DNA from: Ostrinia nubilalis
Taxonomy: Eukaryota > Arthropoda > Insecta > Lepidoptera > Crambidae
Assembly: GCF_963855985.1 (NCBI RefSeq)
Contig: NC_087118.1
Span: 4,154,001 to 4,218,000 of the forward strand
Direction of reading: 5' to 3'
Length of the DNA: 64,000 nucleotides
Below are positions 31,085 to 42,500 of this stretch, piece by piece. The notes below the pieces were generated by a model. It was not told where the DNA came from. It did not search any database and saw only the letters and a program-made list of their open reading frames with translations. Every line of letters starts with the position of its first letter. Positions within the stretch are counted from its first letter, which is position 1. The position numbers were made by a program, and so were the translations under genes.

Positions 31085-32183
31085 CCCCTTACAGTTGCTT
31101 TCTTTTATACCTACTCCGGATATAATACCATGACATTGTTTCCGAGGTAGTTTTAGCAACTGGGCGGCATTTTCTGTAATTAGTGACGTTTGAGAACCCT
31201 GATCTAACAAAGCTCTCAATTTGATATAAGTTCCATCTGTCTTTTGGACCTTGATCAATGCTGTTGTTAAAAGTATTTCGGGCAAATCGCGTTGCAATGA
31301 TACATGCGAGTTGCGCGTGGTGTGAGCAGGTTCGGATTTCGCAGCGTGGTGGCGGGCGCCGTATGAGGTCGCCGCGCCGGAAGCCTGCTCAGGTTTCTCA
31401 AAAGCGCCGTGTAATAATGTGTTATGTGCCTGATTACATTCGCGGCACCTTTTGTCTGAAATACATGCTTTTCCATGATGGCAATAAAGGCAGTTTTGGC
31501 ACAACTTATATTTTGTAACAGTTGCGCGCTTTGATGATGGCGACATTTCGACGAACTGATGACAATGGAAAACACCGTGATCGTCGGTTTGGCAAATGGG
31601 GCACTTGAAGAATTTGGTGACATATACATTTCGGTTAATTGGTTGCGACATTGGTCGTCCGATTGTGTGGAATGGTTGTTTCGTAATGATTTTGTTGGAA
31701 TTTTGATATTTAGGTCCCGAGTATGATTGATAATTTTGACTGTTGTTTCTAATGATTGGCTTGTTAAAATTATGTTCTTGTTTACGACGAGAGGATTCAA
31801 TGGTCGTAAATTTACTTTCCAAAAATGATAGAAATTCATTTAGATTAGGTACTTCTCTCGGGTTTTTAACAGATGCGATATATTCCTTGTGCGTATCGAC
31901 ATCTAGTTTTTGACACATTAGATAAATGAGTAGTGGATCCCACGAATCGACATCGATGCCTAGATTTTTGATAGCGTTTAGGCTCTCGAGAATGGCGTCG
32001 TGAATCCTTTTGATATGGCCGTATGATGGCTGTTGAGAAACAGGAATGTTGAGCATTATCTCAATAAGAGAATTCAAAATGAGTTTTTTGTTATCAAATC
32101 TGTGGGTAAGTATGTCCCAGCAGATAGAATAGTTGTCTGATGCGATGGGCAGATGCTGTATGAGTCTCTCTGCTTCACCCTTG
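31085..32183 (-). CDS. BEL-A gag C-terminus and protease start
   Basis: This part of the BEL/Pao polyprotein is open on the minus strand and is interrupted at both ends by insertions. It shows the end of the gag-like DUF1759 region (HIKRIHDAILESLNAIKNLG), zinc-knuckle-like cysteine/histidine groups (CPICQTDDHGVFHCHQF and CQNCLYCHHGKACISDKRCREC) and the aspartic protease active site RALLDQGSQTSLI. The frame 31001-32077 runs 84 bp into the Polinton TIR; those codons are not BEL. The missing upstream part is at 32905-33542 and the downstream part at 13555-15648. Confidence 0.82.
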
Positions 32184-32904
32184 ACTTTTCAACCGACTTC
32201 AAAAAAAGGAGGAGGTTCTCAATTCGACCCGTATGTTTTTTTTTTTTTTTTTTTTTTTTTTTTTCTATGTTTGTTACGCGATAACTCCGCCAATTATGAA
32301 CCGATTTGAACAAATCTTTTTTCAGCGTATAGGTAATACCTCAAGGGTGGTCCCATTTAAATTTAATAATAAAAAAAACAACCCCCAAGGGTGGAAAATT
32401 GGGGATGAACTTTTTTATACGCAATATCTCCGCCGATTATGAACCAATTTGAACGATTATTTTTTTGTTGAATAGGTATTATCAAAAGAGTGGTTTCATG
32501 CGAATTTGAAGAAAATATTTCACCCCCAAGGGTGGAAAATTGGGGATGAACTTTTTTATAATATACATTAAGAATATGGTCTCAATGTACTGCCTACCTT
32601 CAGTGGTAACATCAAGGTAATAATTAGTTAACTAAAAAGCAAGAAATAAGTAAAATTTTATAAAAAAAAATAAAACCGACTCCAAAAAACCTACACTAAA
32701 AAGTAGAAAAATAATTACTAATTACCTACTTATTTATTAGGACGAATTATTAATATTTATGTAGGTATACCATGATTGATACTTCTGGAGTCGGTGCCAA
32801 GATTATGAAACATGTAAAGTCTGCCTAATTAGTAATTATTTTTCTACTTTTTAGTGTAGGTTTTTTGGAGTCGGTTTTATTTTTTTTTATAAAATTTTAC
32901 TTAT
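32184..32904. mobile_element. CCGACTTC-family element with 79-bp foldback, in BEL-A gag
   Basis: It starts TTTTCAACCGACTTCAAAAA and ends inverted with AATAAAACCGACTCCAAAAA. The family, with its CGTATG-poly(T) run (32230-32263), is abundant in Lepidoptera. It contains two tandem-like GGGTGGAAAATTGGGGATGA segments (32390, 32532). Positions 32646-32724 and 32826-32904 are near-perfect 79-bp inverted arms around a 101-bp loop. BEL-A gag homology stops at one side and resumes at the other. Confidence 0.6.
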
Positions 32905-33533
32905 GATTTCAGGAATTGCATCTTTTGAGCGCTAGAGAGTGATGGGTTGTTATGAATGGTTTCTGTAAATAGGTCTTTGAACGAAGTCCACTGATGATAA
33001 CTACCATGAAAGGTAGGAATTTCGATTTGAGGAATTGATTTGTCTCGATGAGAGACTGAACTCATTTTTTGATTGATAGATTTGATAGCATTGTTATATG
33101 ATCGTTCGTATTTGTAGAACGCAGCATCGTATCCTGGGTCCCTGCCTCCCAGGACGCTGTCTAGTTCCCAATGAAGAGAGTCGATTGCTGACCAACGAGT
33201 ATTTATTACACGAAGTAAGTGATCAAACTCCCATTTTTCTGATATATTGTCTAACACTATATTGGTAATAGTATGTTCAAAGGCCTTGAAATTGCTATTT
33301 TGTTTTCGTAACATTTCGTCTGTTTTGCTAGGCGAAGCTTGATGAGACTGATTGAGAGAGAATGTTGGTTCAAATTGTTGACCTGATGGTACACTTAGAG
33401 GTGTCGCAGGCCTGATAATAGGTGTTTGAGTCATTTTTGGTGGCTCATAATTTTGTATAGCAGTTCTGATATTTGAAAATCTCTCCTTTACGATCTCGTA
33501 TTGATTTGATGTAAAATATGCATTCGATTTATC
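32905..33533 (-). pseudogene. BEL-A gag, middle part
   Basis: The gag-like segment of about 210 codons includes YEIVKERFSNIRTAIQNYEP, WEFDHLLRVINTRWSAIDSLHWE and the DUF1759 start IPQIEIPTFHGSYHQWTSFKDLF, ending at SSAQKMQFLKS where the CCGACTTC element enters. The open frame to 33671 begins with about 43 codons supplied by the MULE terminal repeat, so its ATG is not the gag start. The gag N-terminus lies at 36613-36801. Confidence 0.75.
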
Positions 33534-33758
33534 ACCGAATCCGAGTCTGGAACGGGTCGCCGACATTCGTTTCTTCACATGACTGCCAGCCGACACAACA
33601 TTTCGTATATCGCCGCTTCGCCGACAGAACCTTTCACCAGCGTACGATTCGTCGACAGAACAAGTCGTCATTAGATATTTCGCCTACGAACGATTCACTA
33701 AACTGATACTTCGTCTATTAACTATTCAAATAAAGTTAAGCCATGTAGGTATTCATTA

Positions 33759-33973
33759 GGCAACATTTGTTAATAAACTGTTTATGACTAGTGTAAATCA
33801 AGTTTACCATAAACACTGGTTTCTGAAACTTGGCCGTCCACACTTGCTCTCCACTCATAGCGGGGAGCACGGCAACATGTATCATAAACAATGTTTCATC
33901 ACCTTTGTTTAAAGACTGTTTACAGAGATGATGAAACATTGTTTATGAACAGTGTTTATCAACAAATGTTGCC
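33759..33973. mobile_element. Harbinger-like MITE, 215 bp, inside the MULE
   Basis: The ends GGCAACATTTGTTAATAAAC and inverted GGCAACATTTGTTGATAAAC are flanked by TTA on both sides (33756-33758, 33974-33976), matching the 3-bp TWA target of PIF/Harbinger elements. No coding capacity. Confidence 0.65.
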
Positions 33974-34402
33974 TTAACTTTCGGATTTATGAAATTCAGC
34001 ATTAGGGATATATAAAACTTTTAATAGTCGAGGAAAATAGAAAAAAATAAAAGAAGATAGGAAAAAACATTTATTATAATCAAAATAATGTAAATACAAA
34101 CTTAAATTAGCAATACTTTTGTAATGTGCCAATCATCAAAATCAAAACGTTTGTAAAATAATTGTAAAAAAATATTAAATTGTAAATAAAAAACCTATTT
34201 CAATAAGAAAAAAAACAAGTTTGATATTAATGTATCAATTCATAATATAAACTTATATAAATCAAATCTAAAAATTAAACAAAACTTCTAATATCTTATA
34301 AATCACATGAATTCATCTACGTGAAAAAATAGAACTAAAAATAATTTTCTAAACAGAAATAATTAAAAAAAATAAGGACAAATCATTTAGAAGAAAGATG
34401 TA

Positions 34403-35863
34403 TTATTTAATTAAATGGCAAATGTGAGCCCAGCCATTCAAATATGTTTTCATATCCATCGCTTGTTTCTCAGACAGATGTTGAATAATCCTTTCTTTGT
34501 AAAGTGAACCACGCTTCCGCTTAGGCATTGGTTCAGAAGAAATTATGCGTTCAATGGTGGCTTCAGTGTTCACTTGCTCTTTCTTAAATTCATTAATTGT
34601 TTTATATAAGTTCCATTTGCGCCGTCCCAGTAAAGAATTCCATCGATTGTGCCACGACTCAAGGGCATTTTGAGACAGTGGTATTTGATGAACAAGATTT
34701 TCGTGTATTGACCACATACATGGTGGAAACCTGGGTAAAATTTGTTTCATTGTCATTTTTGAGCTAACTGTTTTCAAAATTTTTGTTGTGCCTTTCACAT
34801 AATACTTCTCGAACCATTGCAGGACTTCGTTTGCTTCTTCTGGGATAATTTCATTTTTTATTATATGAAAAGCATCATCAATTTCGGTTGGCTCTAAAAA
34901 TGCCAGTGCACCAATGTGTCGCATTTTATGTGCGAATTCTGGGTCGCTGGTGTAACGTACAGATAGGCCAGATGACTGAATCTTCCGCCAAATACTTTGG
35001 TTTAGATGGAAAAAACAAAGTTTATTGGCACAATCTGGAAAAACTTTCTTAATAGCATTCATTGCCGCTATCTCAAAATCTGTTAGTATAATTTGTGGAG
35101 CCAGATATATTTTCAAAGTATTTCGAGCAAATCTGCACAGTATTTCCAAAAAAATTTCATAGCAACGCATTGTTTTATGAGATAATAAGCCATATACTAA
35201 TGGAACTATTTTGTTAGTTCCTTCCTGTGTGCCGACCATTGCATGTACAGAATAGATCTGACAAAATGGAAGGGGGCAGCAACTAAAAGTTCCGTCCATC
35301 AACCAATATGAAGCTGCGCTCAATAATCGACAATTTTCTTTTGTAGAAAAAACTATTACACACTCATTATTTTCGAAGAAATGGCCGATTAAAAATTGCG
35401 AATTATTCACTGTGCTGTATTCCTCGGGTATTACAACATCCTTTATATTTTTAGGTATACTGGGCATATTTTTATTTCTTTCACGGTGAACCATTATACG
35501 CATAGCTTCTTTTTTGGGCATGTGGGGGGCACTCGTACTCGGTATTTCTTGAATACAGCGTTGTATTATCTGTGAAGGAGTGTCCATTGAAGACCTCGCT
35601 TTTTGTTTGATTTGCGCTTTTAATTTTAATTCTATTTTCTTCTCGGCACTGGGTAAATGAGCATGGTCGTGGTTTTTATGTAGGAGGATGTGTGTATTGT
35701 TCACAATTTTAGTTTTAACAGTAACTTGGCAACGGATCGAGTCTTTTCTCACACACCGCCAATAATATTCTTCGTTACGCTGTAGGTTCAAATGATATGC
35801 ATATCCTTCATGAGTTAACATATCTCTTCCACGACTGGACTTCACTATTTCACATTCACTCAT
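34403..35863 (-). CDS. FLYWCH zinc finger + MULE transposase
   Basis: Intact 486-residue transposase. The N-terminal FLYWCH-type zinc finger (about 14-66) reads GYAYHLNLQRNEEYYWRCVR, with C46 and a terminal HDHAH. The MULE catalytic domain (about 185-290) has DGTFSC (first acidic residue), LTDFEIAAMNAIKKVFP (second) and CFFHLNQSIW. A WHNRWN block and a basic C-terminal tail follow. It cuts and pastes the element, producing 9-bp duplications as seen around it. It has no in-frame stop, so this MULE may have been active recently. AT-rich stretches 33974-34402 and 35864-36457 hold no other gene. Confidence 0.9.
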   Translation of the reverse strand: MSECEIVKSSRGRDMLTHEGYAYHLNLQRNEEYYWRCVRKDSIRCQVTVKTKIVNNTHILLHKNHDHAHLPSAEKKIELKLKAQIKQKARSSMDTPSQIIQRCIQEIPSTSAPHMPKKEAMRIMVHRERNKNMPSIPKNIKDVVIPEEYSTVNNSQFLIGHFFENNECVIVFSTKENCRLLSAASYWLMDGTFSCCPLPFCQIYSVHAMVGTQEGTNKIVPLVYGLLSHKTMRCYEIFLEILCRFARNTLKIYLAPQIILTDFEIAAMNAIKKVFPDCANKLCFFHLNQSIWRKIQSSGLSVRYTSDPEFAHKMRHIGALAFLEPTEIDDAFHIIKNEIIPEEANEVLQWFEKYYVKGTTKILKTVSSKMTMKQILPRFPPCMWSIHENLVHQIPLSQNALESWHNRWNSLLGRRKWNLYKTINEFKKEQVNTEATIERIISSEPMPKRKRGSLYKERIIQHLSEKQAMDMKTYLNGWAHICHLIK

Positions 35864-36612
35864 TTTTGTATTTTTTGCTAACGGAACTCCTTACGACATC
35901 ATCACAAAACACAAAGAAATACAACGCAATGACAATAGGTAGGCAATATAAATAAATTTTCACCTACCCACATAACTATATTTTATTACGAAACGGTAAT
36001 AAATAAATTATAGATTACATTCAGTTCATGTATAGATCACTAGATGGCAGTAGTGGTAGTGAAATACATTTATACAAAATGTTTATTACCTAAGAACTCC
36101 GAAAGTAACTTTATTTTATTTTTTTAAATTAGGTTTTTGAAACTTACTAATGGTATAAATTCTATATTTAATTCTTTTATGTTATATTAATAATTATATT
36201 ATGAATTATAAATAATAAATAAATAAATATCCTTGGACATTTTACACTGCGCTTCTTAGTCCCAAACTAAGCAAAGCTTGTAATTTAAATTCGATTGTTA
36301 GTTAATTAAATAAAGATTTGGATAAAATTGTGGATAAATAAATATAAATAAAATAAAATAAAAATAAATCTTTTTTTTTTGTGTTCATAATATCACTTAG
36401 GTAAACATTCATTATTTAATACAAAAGTATTGCTAATGTAAGTTTGTATTATTGAATTGAATCGTTCATAGGCGAAATATCTAATGACGACTTGTTCTGT
36501 CGACGAATCGTACGCTGGTGAAAGGTTCTGTCGGCGAAGCGGCGATATACGAAATGTTGTGTCGGCTGGCAGTCATGTGAAGAAACGAATGTCGGCGACC
36601 CGTTCCAGACTC

Positions 36613-36801
36613 ACCGAATCCACACAGTTGAATATGATTTGATTGATATTCGTTCCAGTAGCCGTCTAACGTAGCTAAACGACGTTTGATATAATCAACA
36701 GTTTTCCTATCCGCACCGTCTTTTTTGAAATTGCTGTATACTTGTTCTATAGCCATAGAAGTTTGTTCTTGATTTTGTAGAAGATCCTCCATGGTTGCCA
36801 T
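36613..36801 (-). pseudogene. BEL-A gag N-terminus
   Basis: It starts at the ATG at 36801 (MATMEDLLQN, preceded by another candidate at 36933) and shows a helical gag-like segment ending DYIKRRLATLDGYWNEYQSNH, a pattern common at the N-terminus of insect LTR-element gags. After 36613 the frame enters the MULE terminal repeat and ends at 36481 in unrelated sequence. A spliced leader is possible: CAAGTAAGATC occurs at about 36845. Confidence 0.6.
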
Positions 36802-36952
36802 ATTGATATAGATGATGATATAAAGTAAAGTAAATCGGAATGATCTTACTTGTACTTGATAGATGAAGAATCGCAAACGCAGGCGCTTACGACTTTCCTG
36901 ATGATCTTGATAATTGATGTTGATACACTGCAATCCGTTAGTCCATTGATAG

Positions 36953-37536
36953 TGTAGGCGATGTAGGTCGATGGGTGAACGATGAGATGAATAAAAGAAA
37001 TGAAAGTCCAGTTTATAAGTGAAAATAACCGAAAGGCGCGTCCGGGGGTGCGTACGTGCGTTCGCGGAAGTTGTTGGATCACGACTGGCGCGGCTCTCGG
37101 CCGCGTGTGCGGCGCGGTGGGCCGCGAGTGGCTTCTGACCATAAAAGGACAGAGGCCTCCGGCCAATCAGCGGGCCGCATCGTTAACGGCTAGCTCTAGC
37201 ATGTTCTAGGCGCGACAATATTATTACCTACGCGCACCCGGAGTTGCGTATTATTTATTGATACCAAAACCAAACATAAACATGTAGGTAAACAACCGTT
37301 ATATCCAAATGGGATATAAAAACATTTAGTCTTGTAAGAATAGATAATTGCACATACATATAGCATTCTAAACACATATTTCAGTTACTGAAAAAGGTAA
37401 ATCTAGTAGGTAACAGAAGTTTCGTAAACAAAATACAAGGTTATTAATAATTATTTTAGTTACATGATATATCTCAAGAAACATAAATACGTAGATCTAG
37501 CTACCTAGTATCTACTCTTGGTGGCCATCGTCAACA
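36953..37536 (-). repeat. BEL-B 3' LTR
   Basis: 584 bp. Differs from 60823-61407 at about three positions that I can see (one A/G at 37015, one missing C near 37283, one A/G near 37435). The GC-rich first half carries a CG-dense promoter-like patch. Confidence 0.92.
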
Positions 37537-38118
37537 TCCTCCCCCCTAGTGTCGCTTTGCGACACTCATAACCTAAGTAAATACTACGCGCGTTACTGGT
37601 CACTTCATCACAGCTGTTGGTCCCAGACCTTAGTGCCAGTTGCCTCAAGCACGGCTCAGCCAAGCGTTGCGCGGTTCTAATACAGCATTCATGAGTAGGT
37701 ATTAGGATAGGACAATGGTATAAAAACGGTAAAGTATAAACAATAATTTTCAGTTGCACGCAGTAAACGTGATCAATCGTCAAACCCAAAGAAAAGAAAG
37801 ATAATCTAATACGGTGGTAAGCTACTAAATATAAATTAAAGATAACAAATTAACTTTTTACAAAACTTAATCATTAGGTAATATTTATTTCTGTTAAGTA
37901 CCTATCTATTCCTGTACTGTTGCGAGATCTTTTTCGTGGCCACCACGAACGATCTTCGCGAAGAAACAAATTTTTGAGCTCAGATTCCAAGCGGTCAAAG
38001 GTATTTCGATAAAAGTCCGGCAAAGTAATGACGTCATGCGTCCACGGCAAGCCCTCAGTCCAAAAACCGTCCACAAGTTTTTTTAAACTTTCTAAAATAT
38101 TAATCTAAATATACACCA
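37537..38118. other. BEL-B region without recognisable gene
   Basis: Follows the purine tract of BEL-B. A 66-codon minus frame at 37874-38074 (start MDGFWTEGLPWTH) has no recognised relative. I see no pol. Confidence 0.35.
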
Positions 38119-39552
38119 CTACATTTTTATCACCGGAAAAAAAAAATCTGGGTAATGAGTTATTGATACTGATCCTATTTATGCAAAAAAAAAAGTTAAA
38201 TAAAGCTACTCAAAATTTCATCCCAAAATTGGTAATATTTGGACACACGCGTCGCTAGCACTATTTATGCTCAACGCAAGGCCTCCCGTTACTATGGAGA
38301 GAGATGCGACGTTGCCGGCCCGACGCTTCCTAAAGGCGGCGGTGTACGTTTTGTTGTGCGGCCATTATCACCCGCGAGCCACGAGCGAGAGGGCGGCGCG
38401 GGGCCGCGGCCCGCGCCGCCCTCTCGCTCGCCCGGCCGCCGGCCGCGGTCGGTCAGTTGCGCGCGCGCGAGCTCTTTATCGGTCGTGAAGTGTCTTGTTA
38501 ACATTGTATCAATCAAGTCAATAGTGTCGTGCAATTATTACGTTGTCTTACCAATTCACCTCACGTGAATACGTGTTAATGATACGTGCATTATTATTCT
38601 TGGCCGGAGAAATTGTGTAGTGCAGTTTTGCGACTGTACCGGGACAGCCACACTTCAGCACGATGCAGGGTGCTTATCAAAGCATTGAATTTTGCCGGTC
38701 CTAAGGCCGATCCTAAGCCCGGGTAAGTATGAAGGGAAAGTTGAATTATTTTTATTATTTTACCTAAGCGCCTACTAAAACCACCATCTAAAACTGTTCG
38801 CACCACTCAGCTGTTATGGCGGATCTTAAATTCACGAACTACGAACGACGCGCGATCTCAATTGGAGTTACACAGTAGGTATTATTATTAACTAGTGTTA
38901 AAAACTCACAGAAATACAACGTGACGTATTACGTAATTACTAAATTACTGTTTTCGTCCTTTGCCCTGCGTTCAATTACAATTCTAATTACCTACTTGAA
39001 ATGTTGCAATAAAAATAGCCTAAGATAAGTAGCTAAGTAATACATTATTATTATTCTGTGATGATAACACTGAAAGCCGCTGTTTTGGCAGATCTTTGAA
39101 TTACATATTTCTTTTAAAGTCGTAGTAGCCTCGTAACGACACATTGGTGTGTATTCGTAACGTATTCACAGTAGGTAGGTATTTCATTGTATTATTAACT
39201 TACAATTAGTGTTAACAGTCAGAATACCACGTAAAGAAGTATGTAAGTGTAATGAAACACTTATTAGAACTCAAAATTACTTGAAATGTTGCATTATAAT
39301 GGTCTAAATTAGTAATAATAACACTGGAAGCGTGGTCAAGGCGTGAGCGAGACAGACAGATCAATGTGCGAGCGCGTACGACTACTCTACTGAATGAACG
39401 AGCAGCGGAGTGGCCCAGCTGTGACGCGTAAAATAGGGACTAAAGAAAATTTAATAAAAAAATTAACTTTATAAAAATTAAAATTTTTTTTTTTACTTTA
39501 TAATTTTCACACATTTCTACATAACCTGTTAAAAATTTTCCGGTGATAAAAA
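38119..39552 (+). mobile_element. TIR-bounded 1.4-kb element carrying a CpG-rich promoter
   Basis: TTTTTATCACCGGAAAA near 38119-38135 recurs inverted as TTTTCCGGTGATAAAAA at about 39536-39552. No transposase frame lies between. It holds the CpG-rich exon described at 38449-38722 and several AGGTA-rich AT stretches. Target duplication not certain. Confidence 0.45.
38449..38722 (+). promoter_or_regulatory. CpG-rich promoter and orphan first exon with splice donor
   Basis: A very GC-rich block (38380-38470) with an arthropod initiator TCAGTT (38453-38458) leads into about 270 bp ending CCCGG/GTAAGTATG (donor GT at 38723). Frames are short, so the exon would be a 5' UTR. I read it as the promoter of a transposase or captured host gene whose remaining exons are not in the element. 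Confidence 0.45.
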
Positions 39553-39558
39553 AGTATC

Positions 39559-42500
39559 TAAATATATAAAAGGAGAAACTGACTGACTGACTGACAGATC
39601 AACGCACAGCCTAAACGGCTAAACGTAGGCACTTGAAATATGGAAGGGACGTAGTTTAGGTACCGTAGAGGTGCACTAAGAAAGGAATTCCCGAAATTCC
39701 CACGGGAACGGGAATTAGCGGAAAAATCCTTTTGTATGAACAATCTAAACCGCTTAAGTTAGATGCTTGAAATTTGGTGTGCAGGTACCTTAGTAAATTT
39801 AAAGCTTAGGTACAACAGGATATCGTAAAATTCCCACGGGAACGGGAGTTAGCGGGAAAAAACATATGTATGAAAAAATCTAAACTGCGTAAGATAGACG
39901 CTTGAAATTTGGCATGCAGGTACCTTAGTAAACTTAAAGCTTAGTTACAACAGGATATTGCAAAATTCCTACGGGAACGGGAGTTAACCGCTGAAGATAG
40001 ATGAAGGGGGTAAAACGGGATCCACGCGTACGAAGTCGCGGGCGGCCGCTAGCTATCATCTATCTATCTATACAGGGTGGAAACGATAAGTGATCTCACT
40101 CGATTATTTCTAAACTATGCAAGATATCGAAAAACTGGTTACTGATCCTGAAAGTGCTTAACGAGCTCTATCCAACGGTACCAATAATAGGTTACAAAAT
40201 AAACGGGATCTATCTGAAAATTCAATGTTTCTAGCTTCCATACATTTAATAAAACCACATAATATTAAAAACTATACAAACTATCCAAAAACTGGTTACT
40301 GATCCTAAAAGTGCTTCATGAGCTCTATTCAACGGTACCAATAATAAGTTACAAAATAAACTGCATCTATCTGAAAATTCAATGTTTCCGACTTCCATAC
40401 ATTTAGTACTGCCACAGTCATGGCACTCATGTCTTGATAATATTATAGCAAGTAAAGCTTAGAACCAATGTTTTCCATGAATAATTTTAAATAAGAATGC
40501 AATTTACGAGTTCATGTTAAGTGTTTATTATTTAATAAAAAAAATCAATACTTTTAATATTGTGTGACTGGCATACATTTAGTGTGGAGGCTGAAAACAT
40601 CGAATTTTCGAATAGATCCAGTTAATTCTGTAACCTATCTAATCTAAATATATAAAAGGAGAAACTGACTGACTGACTGACAGATCAACGCACAGCCTAA
40701 ACGGCTAAACGTAGGCACTTGAAATTTGGAAGGGACGTAGTTTAGGTACCGTAGAGGTGCACTAAGAAAGGAATTCCCGAAATTCCCACGGGAACGGGAA
40801 TTAGCGGAAAAATCCTTTTGTATGAACAATCTAAACCGCTTAAGTTAGATGCTTGAAATTTGGTGTGCAGGTACCTTAGTAAACTTAAAGCTTAGGTACA
40901 ACAGGATATCGTAAAATTCCCACGGGAACGGGAGTTACCGGGAAAAAACATATGTATGAAAAAATCTAAACTGCGTAAGATAGACGCTTGAAATTTGGCA
41001 TGCAGGTACCTTAGTAAATTTAAAGCTTAGGTACAACAGGATATCGTAAAATTCCCACGGGAACGGAAGTTAGCGGGAAAAAACATATGTATGAAAAAAT
41101 CTAAACTGCGTAAGATAGACGCTTGAAATTTGGCATGCAGGTACCTTAGTAAACTTAAAGCTTAGTTACAACAGGATATTGCAAAATTCCTACGGGAACG
41201 GGAGTTAACCGCTGAAGATAGATGAAGGGGGTAAAACGGGATCCACGCGTACGAAGTCGCGGGCGGCCGCTAGCTATCATCTATCTATCTATTTAAATAA
41301 AAATGAATTGATGTTCGTTAGTCTGATTATAACTCGAGAACGACTGGGCCGATTGAGCTGATTTTGGTTTTAAAATGTTTGTCGTAGTCCAGGTCTAAAC
41401 GATGAGTAAATACGCGCGCGATATTGTTTTTCTGAGACAGACAAAATTCCACGCGGGCGAAGCCGCGGGCGGAAAGCTAGTAGTGTATAAAAGGAGACAC
41501 TGACTGACTGACTGACAGATCAACGCACAGCCTAAACGGCTAAACGTAGGCACTTGAAATTTAGAAGGGACGTAGTTTAGGTACCGTAGAGGTGCACTAA
41601 GAAAGGAAATCCCGAAATTACCACGGGAACGGGAATTAGCGGAAAAATCCTTTTGTATGAAAAATCTAAACCGCTTAAGTTAGATGCTTGAAATTTGGTG
41701 TGCAGGTACCTTAGTAAACTTAAAGCTTAGGTACAACAGGATATCGTAAAATTCCCACAGGAACGGGATTTGGCGGGAAAAAACATATGTATGAAAAAAT
41801 CTAAACTGCGTAAGATAGACGCTTGAAATTTCGCATGCAGGTACCTTAGTAAACTTAAAGCTTAGTTACAACAGGATATTGCAAAATTCCTACGGGAACG
41901 GGAGTTAGCGGGAAAAACATTTGTATGAAAAAAATCTAAACCGCTTAAGATAGATGAAGGGGGTAAAACGGGATCCACGCGTACGAAGTCGCGGGCGGCC
42001 GCTAGCTATCATCTAATCTTCTATCTTCTAAATATATAAAAGGAGAAACTGACTGACTGACTGACAGATCAACGCACAGCCTAAACGGCTAAACGTAGGC
42101 ACTTGAAATTTAGAAGGGACGTAGTTTAGGTACCGTAGAGGTGCACTAAGAAAGGAAATCCCGAAATTACCACGGGAACGGGAATTAGCGGAAAAATCCT
42201 TTTGTATGAAAAATCTAAACCGCTTAAGTTAGATGCTTGAAATTTGGTGTGCAGGTACCTTAGTAAATTTAAAGCTTAGGTACAACAGGATATCGTAAAA
42301 TTCCCACGGGAACGGGAGTTAGCGGGAAAAAACATATGTATGAAAAAATCTAAACTGCGTAAGATAGACGCTTGAAATTTGGCATGCAGGTACCTTAGTT
42401 AACTTAAAGCTTAGTTACAACAGGATATTGCAAAATTCCTACGGGAACTGGAGTTAACCGCTGAAGATAGATGAAGGGGGTAAAACGGGATCCACGCGTA

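Larger units (their letters stand above)
33543..36612. mobile_element. Mutator-like (MULE) DNA transposon, 3,070 bp, 9-bp target duplication
   Basis: Inverted ends of about 155 bp (33543-33697, 36458-36612) start GAGTCTGGAACGGGTCGCCG and differ at only one position that I can see. The 9-bp target ACCGAATCC is duplicated at 33534-33542 and 36613-36621, the hallmark of Mutator elements. The internal region codes for one FLYWCH/MULE transposase on the minus strand and carries a small Harbinger-like MITE. The element looks complete apart from that MITE. Confidence 0.92.

Noticed and set aside
36481..36612. Frame appearing to extend BEL-A gag C-terminally to 36481
   Set aside because: These codons lie in the MULE terminal repeat; the same sequence appears inverted at 33543-33671.
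37000..37209. 69-codon frame repeated exactly at 60870-61079, and a 106-107 codon frame on the other strand
   Set aside because: Both are inside the BEL-B LTRs, so the duplication is the LTR and not a gene family.
39558..39743. 61-codon minus frame repeated at 40644-40829
   Set aside because: Antisense to the repeat-unit head; it recurs only because the unit does.
40016..40056. GGATCC-ACGCGT-CGTACG-GCGGCCGC-GCTAGC cluster resembling a cloning polylinker
   Set aside because: It recurs at the end of all six repeat units with drift around it, so it is natural repeat sequence, not vector.
41041..41622. Coincidence of similar repeat-unit borders suggesting a segmental assembly duplication
   Set aside because: Units differ in subrepeat number and point changes, so they are not copied assembly blocks.
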